Shown: positions 1 through 6,053, counted from the stretch's first letter. The stretch is 6,053 bases of DNA from Flavobacteriaceae bacterium (GCA_015493405.1 WGDF01000304.1:1-6053); one strand, 5' to 3'. Translations and numbers: made by a program. Notes: a model not told the origin generated them from the letters alone.

Positions 1-551
1 ACTTTTTCATCTTTACGCAGTTTTTTCAAGGCCTTTTGTTGTTTGAGTTGTTTAAATTTTAACTCTGACATTTTAGCAGCATAATAATCTGTCATCGATT
101 TTAATACCTGTGCAGTTAAAACCTGATTTTTTCCACCGATATCTTTATTGCGTTGTAATAAATCAATTTGATCATTGGTAATTTCCAAACGGGTTTGCGC
201 TTCAGCTATATGGTATTTTAACGAATGGTATTTTTTTTCCAAAGCAACCAAAGCCGACGGCCGGATATTTTTATCTTTGAAATTTTGTTCATGTTTAACC
301 GACAAAATCATCAATGGGCCTGTAGCACTTACTTGAATACTTTTGGGATTGATGAAAGGCGATAAGCCGGTAAACCGTAAACTTGACTCCCCTTTTGGTA
401 TAGCTAGCTTTTTGACCCGCAAAACTTGTGCATTGTCTAAAAAAACCGTAACGGATTTGATTTGACTGGTTATTTTCTTTTCAGTGTTAACTTGTGCCAT
501 ACCATACTGTAACCAAGATAATGAGAGCAGGAGAAAAACTAGTTTTTTCAT
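1..551 (-). CDS. Secreted DUF4140/DUF4139 (mucoidy inhibitor MuiA-like) protein, N-terminal part
   Basis: This reading frame is open from an ATG at 551 to the left edge, giving 183 codons; the C-terminal part lies outside the window. Residues 1-20 form a signal peptide: a Lys pair, the hydrophobic run LVFLLLSLSWL and a probable cleavage site at GMAQ, so the mature protein should be exported. Residues about 28-95 match the DUF4140 N-terminal domain, with the pattern SVTVFLDNAQVLR, then PKGESSLRFTGLSPFINPKSIQV. Residues about 100-183 are rich in Lys, Gln, Leu and Glu and look like coiled coil, the usual linker before a C-terminal DUF4139 domain. Family members are known as mucoidy inhibitor A-like proteins, but their biochemical role is not established. 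The gene starts 109 bp after the kinase stop and has its own promoter-like element at 589-596, so it is probably a separate transcription unit. Confidence 0.85.
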   Translation of the reverse strand, partial: MKKLVFLLLSLSWLQYGMAQVNTEKKITSQIKSVTVFLDNAQVLRVKKLAIPKGESSLRFTGLSPFINPKSIQVSATGPLMILSVKHEQNFKDKNIRPSALVALEKKYHSLKYHIAEAQTRLEITNDQIDLLQRNKDIGGKNQVLTAQVLKSMTDYYAAKMSELKFKQLKQQKALKKLRKDEK

Positions 552-588
552 AATCGAAATGAATATATTTTTAGAATAAGCAATTAAA

Positions 589-596
589 CAAAGATA
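589..596 (-). promoter_or_regulatory. Bacteroidota-type -7 promoter element for the DUF4140 gene
   Basis: Read on the minus strand this is TATCTTTG, an exact match to the Bacteroidota -7 consensus TAnnTTTG. It lies 37 nt before the ATG at 551, which predicts a leader of about 30 nt. I found no convincing -33 TTG/TTTG at the usual distance, the nearest TTTG being about 30 nt upstream. The call therefore rests on the -7 match and its position. Confidence 0.5.
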
Positions 597-660
597 AGTA
601 TTTTTTGTCGAAATATTTTAATATTCCAAATGGTGCTTTTTCTCTTTCCATCGGCCACTT

Positions 661-1800
661 TCAACTCCTTTGCAACACAATCCTAAAAGTTGTCCCTTTA
701 TCCAAGATTGATTTTTTGACAAATATTTTGCCTTTGTGATATTGCTCAATAATACGTTTACTCAAAGATAAACCCAAACCCCAACCCCGTTTTTTGGTGG
801 TATAACCAGGCTGAAAAACTTGTTGAAATTTGGCAGCAGATATGCCCTTACCGGTATCAGTAATATCAATATGAACTTGCTGCCCTTTATCGGAAATTTC
901 TATGGCAATTTCACCCTTTCCTTCCATGGCATCTACCGCATTTTTGACCATATTCTCTATGACCCACGAATACAACTGTTTATTGAGCAAAGCATCCATT
1001 TTTTCAGGGGCTTTTACGGTAATCTTAACCAATTTAGAAGTCCGGCTTTTGATGTAATTTATGGTATGTTGCGTCACTTCAACTACATCTTGTGCTTCAA
1101 GCTTCGGAATAGATCCTATTTTTGAAAAACGCTGTGAAATGACGTTAAGTCGCTGCACATCCTTTTCTATTTCTTCTACAGGAATATCCGGATTGTTTTC
1201 GGCTTTTAATAACTCTACCCAACCCATCAAAGAGCTCAAAGGCGTCCCTATTTGATGTGCAGTTTCCTTGGCCAACCCCGACCATAAACGGTTTTCGTCA
1301 GAGACTTTTCCGGTGTGGTAATACAAATATACAATAGCAGCAAAAAGTAAAAAAATGGCTACTAAAATTACCGGATAATAGGTCAATTTGCTCAGTAAAG
1401 ATGAGTCGCCATAGTATAGAATTTGATAATCATTATCACCCAAATCCAATTTAAAATGTTTGTCGGTTTTCTTGAAATTTTGTAGCTCCTTCCCGATAAA
1501 TCCCGGATAATCTTTGGGTAAATTGCGATGAAACACCACATTCCCCTTTTTATCAATGATAATAACCGGAATTGTATGATTTTTTTCTAAAATAGCAGAC
1601 GATAAGTTCAATAAAGCAGGATTGTCATCTTTGACATCCAATAATTTTTGGTAAGCCGATGCCAATATTTCCATCTTTGCGCGTTCTTCTTGTTTGAATT
1701 CCTGCAAAAACCGGTTAGTTTCCCATAAAGTAGTAGCTAGCGCCAATAAAGCAGCACCAATAAAAATCAGTCGTTTATGTCGGGAAAGTTGTTGTCTCAT
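661..1800 (-). CDS. Membrane sensor histidine kinase, no visible HAMP domain
   Basis: This 379-residue protein is an inner-membrane two-component kinase. A first membrane segment lies at about residues 11-26. An extracytoplasmic region follows at about 27-140, with a PAS-like stretch PVIIIDKKGNVVFHRNL near 78-94. A second membrane segment spans about 141-160. The H-box AKETAHQIGTPLSSL has its phospho-accepting His at 182. The ATPase domain shows the N-box ENMVKNAVDAM (Asn287), the G1 box DTGKG (315-319), FQPGYTTK (329-336) and the G2 box GWGLGLS (339-345), so all catalytic motifs are intact. Only about 15 residues separate the second membrane segment from the H-box, leaving little room for a HAMP linker. 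The start at 1800 is 6 nt after the glmS stop and keeps the first membrane segment whole; the next Met (residue 43) would remove it. TAAAGG directly abuts the ATG, too close for a normal ribosome binding site, so translational coupling to glmS is likely. No response regulator is in the window, and the stimulus is unknown. Confidence 0.93.
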   Translation of the reverse strand: MRQQLSRHKRLIFIGAALLALATTLWETNRFLQEFKQEERAKMEILASAYQKLLDVKDDNPALLNLSSAILEKNHTIPVIIIDKKGNVVFHRNLPKDYPGFIGKELQNFKKTDKHFKLDLGDNDYQILYYGDSSLLSKLTYYPVILVAIFLLFAAIVYLYYHTGKVSDENRLWSGLAKETAHQIGTPLSSLMGWVELLKAENNPDIPVEEIEKDVQRLNVISQRFSKIGSIPKLEAQDVVEVTQHTINYIKSRTSKLVKITVKAPEKMDALLNKQLYSWVIENMVKNAVDAMEGKGEIAIEISDKGQQVHIDITDTGKGISAAKFQQVFQPGYTTKKRGWGLGLSLSKRIIEQYHKGKIFVKKSILDKGTTFRIVLQRS

Positions 1801-1806
1801 CCTTTA

Positions 1807-3651
1807 TTATTCAACAGTTACCGATTTGGCCAAGTTACGAGGCTGATCAACGTTGCAACCGCGATATACAGCGATATAATAAGATAACAATTGCAAAGGT
1901 ATGGTCGACAATAAAGGCGTAAAAGCTTCTACGGTTTCGGGGATTTCAATCACATGATCAGCCAGGTTTTTTACTTGCGTATCGCCTTCGGTTACAATAG
2001 CAATAATCTTTCCTTTTCTCGATTTGATTTCCTGTATATTACTGACAATTTTTTCATATTGCCCTCTTTTGGTTGCAATAACAAAGACCGGCATATTTTC
2101 ATCGATTAAAGCAATAGGCCCATGTTTCATTTCAGCAGCCGGATAGCCTTCGGCATGGATATATGAGATTTCTTTCAGTTTAAGAGCACCTTCCAATGCT
2201 ACCGGAAAATTAAAACCACGGCCGAGATATAGGGCATTGGTCGCCTCTTTATAATACTGCGCAATTTGTTGAATATACAAATCGGTTTGTAAGGTTTTTT
2301 CAATTTTTTCAGGAATATTAGCCAGTTCCGACAGATACATATTATATTCACTTATTGAGATGGTACCTTTTTCTTTGGCTAATTTAAGAGCCATCATAGC
2401 CATAACCATAACTTGCGTCGTAAAGGCTTTGGTTGAAGCCACTCCTATTTCGGGTCCGGCATGTGTATAAGTGCCGGAATCTGATTCGCGTGGAATAGAT
2501 GAACCGACAACATTGCAAATAGCATAGATAAATGCATTTTTTTGTTTGGCGAGTTTAATCGCAGCCAAAGTATCCGCAGTTTCACCGGATTGTGAAATAG
2601 GAATGACGATATCACGCTCTTTAATAATTGGATTGCGATACCGGAATTCGGAACTGTATTCGACTTCAACGGGTATGCGCGCCAATTCTTCAAACAAATA
2701 TTCCCCCACTAAACCGGCGTGCCAAGAGGTGCCTGCACCTACCATAATCATCCGTTCAGCGTTTAAAAATTTGTTGAGATGGTTATCAATACCCGACAAT
2801 TTGATCAAATTCTGATCGGGCAAAACCCGACCACGCATTGTATCACGTATCACATTGGGCTGTTCATAGATTTCTTTCAACATAAAATGTTCATAACCGC
2901 CTTTTTCAATCTGGTCCAAGCTCATTTGTAATTCTTGAATATACGGCACTATTTTACTATCGTCTTTAATGTTCCGGATATCAGGTTCTGCACCTTTTTG
3001 AATAATGGCCATTTGCTCATCTTCAAGATATAGCGCATTTTTAGTAAATTCGATAAATGGCGTTGCATCCGACGCAATAAAATATTCATCTTTACCGATA
3101 CCAATCGCCAGCGGACTCCCAAGCCTAGCCATCACGATTTCATCCGGTTTTTGCCGGTTAAATACCACTATAGCATAAGCGCCTACGACTTCATTCAAAG
3201 CGATTTGAACCGCTTTACCCAAACCAACTTGTTCTTTTTGCATCACATCTTCAATCAGGTTAACCAAGACTTCGGTATCGGTGTCACTTTCAAACCGGTA
3301 GCCCCGATTCAACAAAGTTTGCTTAATCGCTTCATAATTTTCGATGATGCCATTGTGCACTATAACCAAATTGCCGGAATTGGACAAATGCGGGTGCGCA
3401 TTGACATCATTGGGTTCCCCATGTGTTGCCCAACGGGTATGTCCCAAACCAATGTAACCTTTTTTGTCATTGACATCATCAAAAAGATGTTCCAAATCGG
3501 CAACTTTACCTTTGGTTTTTTTATAAGTAAGAGCTTGGTCAAACAATGCCAATCCGGCACTATCATAGCCGCGATATTCCAAGCGTTTTAATCCGTTAAT
3601 AATGATTGGGAAGGCTTCTCTTTGCCCGATATATCCAACTATTCCACACAT
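1807..3651 (-). CDS. glmS: Glutamine--fructose-6-phosphate aminotransferase (isomerizing)
   Basis: GlmS makes glucosamine-6-phosphate from fructose-6-phosphate and glutamine in the cytoplasm, the first committed step towards UDP-GlcNAc. The product has 614 residues, close to the usual 600-610. The class II glutaminase domain covers about 1-225: it opens MCGIVGYIG, with Cys2 the nucleophile once Met1 is removed, followed by HTRWATHG (71-78), HNGIIEN (99-105) and SDTDTE (122-127). The first SIS domain, about 290-430, has GAGTSWHA (305-312) and SQSGETADT (353-361). The second, about 460-600, has YLGRG (475-479) and AEMKHGP (506-512). The C-terminus, DQPRNLAKSVTVE, carries the conserved ring-opening lysine (609). 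The start is fixed because the catalytic Cys must be residue 2. The gene ends in tandem in-frame TAA codons (1807-1809, then 1804-1806) just before the kinase start. A GlmU-like gene lies 180 bp upstream in the same direction, which fits joint service of amino-sugar synthesis. Confidence 0.98.
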   Translation of the reverse strand: MCGIVGYIGQREAFPIIINGLKRLEYRGYDSAGLALFDQALTYKKTKGKVADLEHLFDDVNDKKGYIGLGHTRWATHGEPNDVNAHPHLSNSGNLVIVHNGIIENYEAIKQTLLNRGYRFESDTDTEVLVNLIEDVMQKEQVGLGKAVQIALNEVVGAYAIVVFNRQKPDEIVMARLGSPLAIGIGKDEYFIASDATPFIEFTKNALYLEDEQMAIIQKGAEPDIRNIKDDSKIVPYIQELQMSLDQIEKGGYEHFMLKEIYEQPNVIRDTMRGRVLPDQNLIKLSGIDNHLNKFLNAERMIMVGAGTSWHAGLVGEYLFEELARIPVEVEYSSEFRYRNPIIKERDIVIPISQSGETADTLAAIKLAKQKNAFIYAICNVVGSSIPRESDSGTYTHAGPEIGVASTKAFTTQVMVMAMMALKLAKEKGTISISEYNMYLSELANIPEKIEKTLQTDLYIQQIAQYYKEATNALYLGRGFNFPVALEGALKLKEISYIHAEGYPAAEMKHGPIALIDENMPVFVIATKRGQYEKIVSNIQEIKSRKGKIIAIVTEGDTQVKNLADHVIEIPETVEAFTPLLSTIPLQLLSYYIAVYRGCNVDQPRNLAKSVTVE

Positions 3652-3672
3652 AATTTTATTGGTTATTTTTTG

Positions 3673-3698
3673 TCCGATATCGGATGACCGATATCAGA
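3673..3698 (-). promoter_or_regulatory. 11-bp stem-loop or tandem palindromic operator in the glmS leader
   Basis: On the plus strand the left arm TCCGATATCGG (3673-3683) and the right arm CCGATATCAGA (3688-3698) enclose a 4-nt loop. In the glmS-sense RNA this gives an 11-bp stem with one G-U wobble and loop UCAU, ending 21 nt before the start codon. The arms are also near-identical direct repeats: positions 3674-3686 and 3688-3700 agree at 12 of 13 bases. CCGATATCGG is itself a perfect 10-bp palindrome. The site could therefore act as an RNA hairpin controlling glmS translation or as a protein-binding operator. No run of U follows in the glmS direction, which argues against an intrinsic terminator. 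The structure is seen; its function is inferred. Confidence 0.5.
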
Positions 3699-3777
3699 TG
3701 TAATTTCATTATATTTTGATGTCAAATATCATTTCTCATTGTCCCCTTGCTATCATTGACAAGACTACAAATTTCTT

Positions 3778-3802
3778 TAGGCACACGACGATGCGTTTTT
3801 AC
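3778..3802. repeat. Degenerate copy of 25-bp palindromic repeat
   Basis: This stretch matches the downstream copy at 3811-3835 at 19 of 25 aligned positions without gaps, sharing the core CACGAC and the ends TAG and TAC. Substitutions have broken most of the palindrome, so it looks like an older, decayed copy. The two copies begin 33 bp apart. AAGACTA occurs at 3761-3767 and 3804-3810, upstream of each copy, so part of the flank may have been duplicated as well. Confidence 0.55.
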
Positions 3803-3810
3803 AAAGACTA

Positions 3811-3835
3811 TAGACGCACGACCGTGCGTCTCTAC
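3811..3835. repeat. REP-like palindromic repeat (GACGCACG / CGTGCGTC type)
   Basis: The core is a perfect inverted repeat with arms AGACGCACG (3812-3820) and CGTGCGTCT (3823-3831) around a 2-bp centre, AC. It is markedly more GC-rich than its surroundings. From memory, this motif resembles short dispersed palindromes scattered between genes in some Bacteroidota and cyanobacterial genomes; a genome search would be needed to confirm that here. The right edge overlaps the end of the GlmU-like gene, whose TAG stop (3834-3832) and Thr codon fall partly inside the repeat. In that gene's mRNA the hairpin starts immediately after the stop codon, so it could protect the transcript's 3' end. Confidence 0.65.
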
Positions 3836-5013
3836 GTGGGATTTTCCGCTTCCTCGACTAAATTATAAACTGCTTCAAACAAATCGGCCTCTATTTTGTC
3901 GAATTTTTTCTGACGGCGTTGCATCATAGCTTGGGCTACTTCTACCGCTTTATCGAAACGATAGTCCGTATATTGTTGCCCTCCCCACTTAAATGAAGGA
4001 AAAAATTTCGGTTGATAATCACCTCCGAAAATATTACTACTGACCCCAACTACCGTTCCGGTATTAAACATCGTAGCGATGCCACATTTGGAATGATCAC
4101 CCATAATCAAGCCGCAAAATTGCAAACCGGTATCCACAAAATCCTTATGACTGTAATCCCAAAGTTTTACCTTGGAATAATTATTTTTTAAATTGGAATT
4201 ATTGGTATCAGCCCCCAAATTGCACCATTCGCCAATAACAGAATCGCCGAGATAACCATCATGTCCCTTGTTAGCATTACCAAAAAATATGGTATCTTTA
4301 ATTTCGCCTCCAACTTTAGTGCTCGGCCCCAATGTGGTGCCTCCATATATTTTGGCGCCCATCTTAATCACGGAATTATTCAATGCAGCAAAAGGACCGC
4401 GAACCATGCTACCTTCAAGGATTTTAACATGCTTGCCGATATAAACCGGCCCGTCATCTGTATTAAAAATAACCGCTTCTACAACAGCACCTTCTTCTAT
4501 AAAAACAGGATATTTTCCTATTTTCGTATTGGTTAATGATAAATTTTGTGATTGCCGATCTTGAACAATACAATCATAATCTTGCTTGATTTGACCGGCA
4601 TTTTTTTTAAAAATATCATAAACCTTTTGAATATGCTCAACCGGATTTTTGTATGAGATTGCTTTCCCTTTAAAATTTTGACTTGATTCCCATGATAATT
4701 TCCCAGTTCTAAAGGCCAAAACCATATTATCTTGAACGAGCTGATCGTCAACTTGTAAGTTTTGAACAGCTTTTGACAAATCTTTATCCGGCATAACAGC
4801 ACTGTTAATATAGATGTTATCAGCTTCAAAATGTACCGGAAATTTATCTTTTAAATAAGATACTGATAATGCACTGACCGGATTTTTCAAATACCTCTCC
4901 CATTTTTCTTTGATGGTCATAATACCACAACGTATAGCACCAATCGACCTAAAAAAAGTTAAAGGTAATAGGCTGTTTCTGATGCTTTTTTGGTCAAATA
5001 AGATATAATTCAT
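3832..5013 (-). CDS. GlmU-like sugar nucleotidyltransferase/acetyltransferase (Bacteroidota type)
   Basis: The 393-residue product fits the alternative GlmU family of Bacteroidota, predicted to form UDP-N-acetylglucosamine from glucosamine-1-phosphate in the cytoplasm. The N-terminus, MNYILFDQKSIRNSLLPLTF then IRCGIMTIKEKWERYL (27-42), follows the family opening. It lacks the GxGTRM signature of classical GlmU, as expected for this group. From about residue 165 onward, repeated short beta-type hexads typical of a left-handed parallel beta-helix appear (YIGKHVKILEGSMVRGP, VIGEWCNLGADTNNSNL, MGDHSKCGIATMFNTGTVVG), matching the acyltransferase half. The tail (about 355-393) is charged and helical. 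A Ser stands at residue 23 where I expect Pro in the usual TRP motif. The start at 5013 matches the family N-terminus. The stop lies within a palindromic repeat. Its position upstream of glmS in the same orientation supports the pathway assignment. Substrate specificity cannot be proved from sequence; another hexose-1-phosphate is possible. Confidence 0.88.
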   Translation of the reverse strand: MNYILFDQKSIRNSLLPLTFFRSIGAIRCGIMTIKEKWERYLKNPVSALSVSYLKDKFPVHFEADNIYINSAVMPDKDLSKAVQNLQVDDQLVQDNMVLAFRTGKLSWESSQNFKGKAISYKNPVEHIQKVYDIFKKNAGQIKQDYDCIVQDRQSQNLSLTNTKIGKYPVFIEEGAVVEAVIFNTDDGPVYIGKHVKILEGSMVRGPFAALNNSVIKMGAKIYGGTTLGPSTKVGGEIKDTIFFGNANKGHDGYLGDSVIGEWCNLGADTNNSNLKNNYSKVKLWDYSHKDFVDTGLQFCGLIMGDHSKCGIATMFNTGTVVGVSSNIFGGDYQPKFFPSFKWGGQQYTDYRFDKAVEVAQAMMQRRQKKFDKIEADLFEAVYNLVEEAENPT

Positions 5014-5070
5014 TAAAAAAACAAAAATTTTTACGCTAAACTAGGTCATTCGTGTTACAAATATCACTTG

Positions 5071-5078
5071 CAAAAATA
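5071..5078 (-). promoter_or_regulatory. Possible -7 promoter element for the GlmU-like gene
   Basis: The minus strand reads TATTTTTG, an exact TAnnTTTG match, 57 nt before the ATG at 5013. No TTG lies at the usual -33 distance. The region is very AT-rich, so a chance match is possible. Confidence 0.3.
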
Positions 5079-5086
5079 AGCAAAAA

Positions 5087-5119
5087 TTGTTCCTAAAACG
5101 TTTTTTATTATTATTTTCG
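5087..5119 (+). promoter_or_regulatory. rpe: Possible rpe promoter (TTG, 22-nt spacer, TATTTTCG)
   Basis: TTG at 5087-5089 is followed after 22 nt by TATTTTCG at 5112-5119, which differs from TAnnTTTG at one position. The spacing is within the range reported for flavobacterial promoters. It would give a leader of roughly 15-20 nt before the ATG at 5143. It overlaps the divergent control region of the GlmU-like gene. Confidence 0.35.
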
Positions 5120-5142
5120 CATGATATAAAACCATAAAGTTC

Positions 5143-5796
5143 ATGAAAACCCCTATTATAGCACCGTCAATTTTATCTGCTGATTTTGCCGATTTAGAAA
5201 AAACTTTTAAAATGCTCAACCAGAGTGAAGCTGACTGGGTCCATCTCGATGTGATGGATGGCAATTTTGTACCCAATATCAGTTTTGGCATGCCGGTTAT
5301 AAAAAATTTGCGCAAATTGACTACGAAAGTCTTTGATGCACATTTAATGATTGAACAGCCCGAACGCTATATCCATAATTTTAAAGTTATTGGGGTTGAT
5401 GTGCTAACGGTTCATTATGAAACCCAAATACATTTAAATCGCACAATCGATCTAATCAAAAAAATAGGTATGAAAGCCGGCGTAGCGCTCAATCCACATA
5501 CACCTGTCAGCCTGTTAAAAGATATCATTGCAGAATTGGATTTAGTTTTGATTATGTCAGTTAATCCGGGGTACAGCGGACAGAAATTTATTGAACATTC
5601 CTACCAAAAAATAACGGAAGCCAAGGAACTGATTTCCACCACAGGCTCCAAAGCTTTGATCCAAGTTGACGGCGGTATCAACGCTGCTAATGCTCCCAAA
5701 CTTTATGCCGCCGGAGCCGATATCTTGGTCGCAGCCAGCTATATATTTAATCATGACAATCCGCTCAAAGCTATTAGGAATTTAAAGTATTTTTAA
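5143..5796 (+). CDS. rpe: Ribulose-phosphate 3-epimerase
   Basis: Rpe interconverts ribulose-5-phosphate and xylulose-5-phosphate in the pentose phosphate pathway, in the cytoplasm. The 217-residue product has the normal length and a single TIM barrel. The start MKTPIIAPSILSADF is the standard N-terminus. The expected metal and catalytic residues are present: Ser9, His34 and Asp36 in VHLDVMDG (33-40), His67 in DAHLMI (65-70) and Asp176 in QVDGGI (174-179), plus Met38 and Met138. The phosphate-binding loops deviate from the forms I expect: NPGYSGQ (141-147) has Ser145 where Gly is common, and LVAASYIF (195-202) has Ala198 where VAGS is typical. Both changes are small, so the enzyme is probably active. 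The gene is divergent from the GlmU-like gene across a 129-bp region. No strong Shine-Dalgarno sequence precedes the ATG. It is followed by 190 bp before the next start, so it is likely monocistronic. Confidence 0.97.
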   Translation: MKTPIIAPSILSADFADLEKTFKMLNQSEADWVHLDVMDGNFVPNISFGMPVIKNLRKLTTKVFDAHLMIEQPERYIHNFKVIGVDVLTVHYETQIHLNRTIDLIKKIGMKAGVALNPHTPVSLLKDIIAELDLVLIMSVNPGYSGQKFIEHSYQKITEAKELISTTGSKALIQVDGGINAANAPKLYAAGADILVAASYIFNHDNPLKAIRNLKYF

Positions 5797-5986
5797 ATGA
5801 GTTGAATTATAATGTCCAAAAATATTTCTATTTCCTAAGCGCCATTAGACTTTTTGAAATTCATAGGTTCAGATCTACTTCAAGTCTTTGATTCTCAATA
5901 TCATAAACTTTTTTTTAGAACTTTAAATTCAAATCCTTTTCTTTTTTTAAGGATTATGCTTAAATTTGTTGGATAAATTAAGAACT
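5797..5986. other. AT-rich intergenic region after rpe, with weak hairpins
   Basis: I see no gene here. Two inverted repeats are present. One is imperfect, AGAC...GAA (from 5847) against TTCAAGTCT (5879-5887), with a 3-T bulge. The other is perfect, AATCCTT (5932-5938) and AAGGATT (5949-5955), with a 10-nt pyrimidine loop. A run of 8 T lies at 5909-5916 but no stem adjoins it, so no standard intrinsic terminator for rpe can be called with confidence. The right end holds a promoter-like element for the next gene. Confidence 0.4.
5961..5968 (+). promoter_or_regulatory. Bacteroidota-type -7 element before the right-edge gene
   Basis: TAAATTTG is an exact TAnnTTTG match 18 nt before the ATG at 5987, so the leader would be short, about 10-15 nt. 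No clear -33 TTG is present; the expected position is pyrimidine-rich. Confidence 0.4.
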
Positions 5987-6053
5987 ATGTCCTATAAAGT
6001 TTACATCTTTGATAAAGCTATAAATATAACGGACAATCTTAATGAAAGTTCAA
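5987..6053 (+). CDS. N-terminal fragment of a gene cut by the window edge (possibly NUDIX hydrolase)
   Basis: The frame is open from an ATG at 5987 to the right edge and gives 22 codons: MSYKVYIFDKAINITDNLNE, then SS. A -7 promoter element lies just upstream and the 190-bp gap after rpe ends here, which supports a real start. The opening YKVYIFDKAINITDNL resembles, from memory, the N-terminus of small Bacteroidota NUDIX-type hydrolases (YKVFINDKPIILTD-like). The NUDIX box itself would lie beyond the window, so the product name is a weak inference. Confidence 0.5.
   Translation, partial: MSYKVYIFDKAINITDNLNESS

Noticed and set aside
597..660. Terminator after the kinase gene
   Set aside because: The inverted repeat GAAATATT/AATATTCC is almost pure A/T and is not followed by a U run in the kinase direction.
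820..1255. Plus-strand open frames of 101 and 64 codons opposite the histidine kinase
   Set aside because: They overlap the conserved kinase core in antisense and have low-complexity, motif-free products.
3151..3591. 146-codon open frame on the plus strand, opposite the glmS glutaminase domain
   Set aside because: It lies wholly antisense to a certain glmS, shows no recognisable motif, and is explained by the codon use of the opposite strand.
3723..3730. Possible glmS -7 element reading GATATTTG on the minus strand
   Set aside because: It differs from TAnnTTTG at one position and has no TTG at a suitable distance upstream, so it is too weak to list in such AT-rich sequence.
3652..3831. glmS ribozyme in the glmS leader
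   Set aside because: The conserved ribozyme core is not recognisable and the element is typical of Bacillota; only a simple hairpin is present.
3778..3835. Short direct repeats as a possible CRISPR array
   Set aside because: Only two diverged copies with an 8-bp gap are present, with no regular spacers and no cas genes.
5064..5315. 83-codon minus-strand open frame across the rpe start
   Set aside because: It is antisense to the conserved Rpe N-terminus and conflicts with the divergent promoter region; no family resemblance.

Overview
The window looks like chromosomal housekeeping DNA from a member of the Bacteroidota, probably Flavobacteriia-like. Four things point there: the AT-rich composition; exact TAnnTTTG -7 promoter elements with no strong Shine-Dalgarno sequences; the Bacteroidota-type GlmU-like protein; and a histidine kinase whose H-box reads AKETAHQIGTPLSSL, a form I associate with this phylum. 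All assignments rest on reading motifs; no search was run.

Layout. Four genes lie on the minus strand, read from high to low coordinates. They are a GlmU-like sugar nucleotidyltransferase/acetyltransferase (5013-3832), glmS (3651-1807), an orphan membrane sensor histidine kinase that starts 6 nt after the glmS stop (1800-661), and the N-terminal 183 codons of a secreted DUF4140/MuiA-like protein that runs off the left edge (551-1). Divergent from these on the plus strand are rpe, ribulose-phosphate 3-epimerase (5143-5796), and the first 22 codons of a gene cut by the right edge (5987-6053, possibly a NUDIX hydrolase). No gene-free stretch exceeds 300 bases. The four intergenic regions (552-660, 3652-3831, 5014-5142, 5797-5986) hold promoter-like elements, a strong hairpin and a palindromic repeat pair.

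How the genes fit together. GlmS makes glucosamine-6-phosphate from fructose-6-phosphate and glutamine. The GlmU-like protein is expected to act at the end of the same route, making UDP-N-acetylglucosamine for peptidoglycan and lipopolysaccharide. Rpe belongs to the pentose phosphate pathway, which shares the fructose-6-phosphate pool. The kinase is tightly linked to glmS and may be co-transcribed with it, but no response regulator is visible.

Most unusual points. The 180-bp gap between the GlmU-like gene and glmS carries two diverged copies of a 25-bp palindromic repeat, one of which supplies the GlmU-like stop codon. The same gap holds an 11-bp stem-loop 21 nt before the glmS start. I found no mobile element, CRISPR array, RNA gene or evident new multi-gene system.
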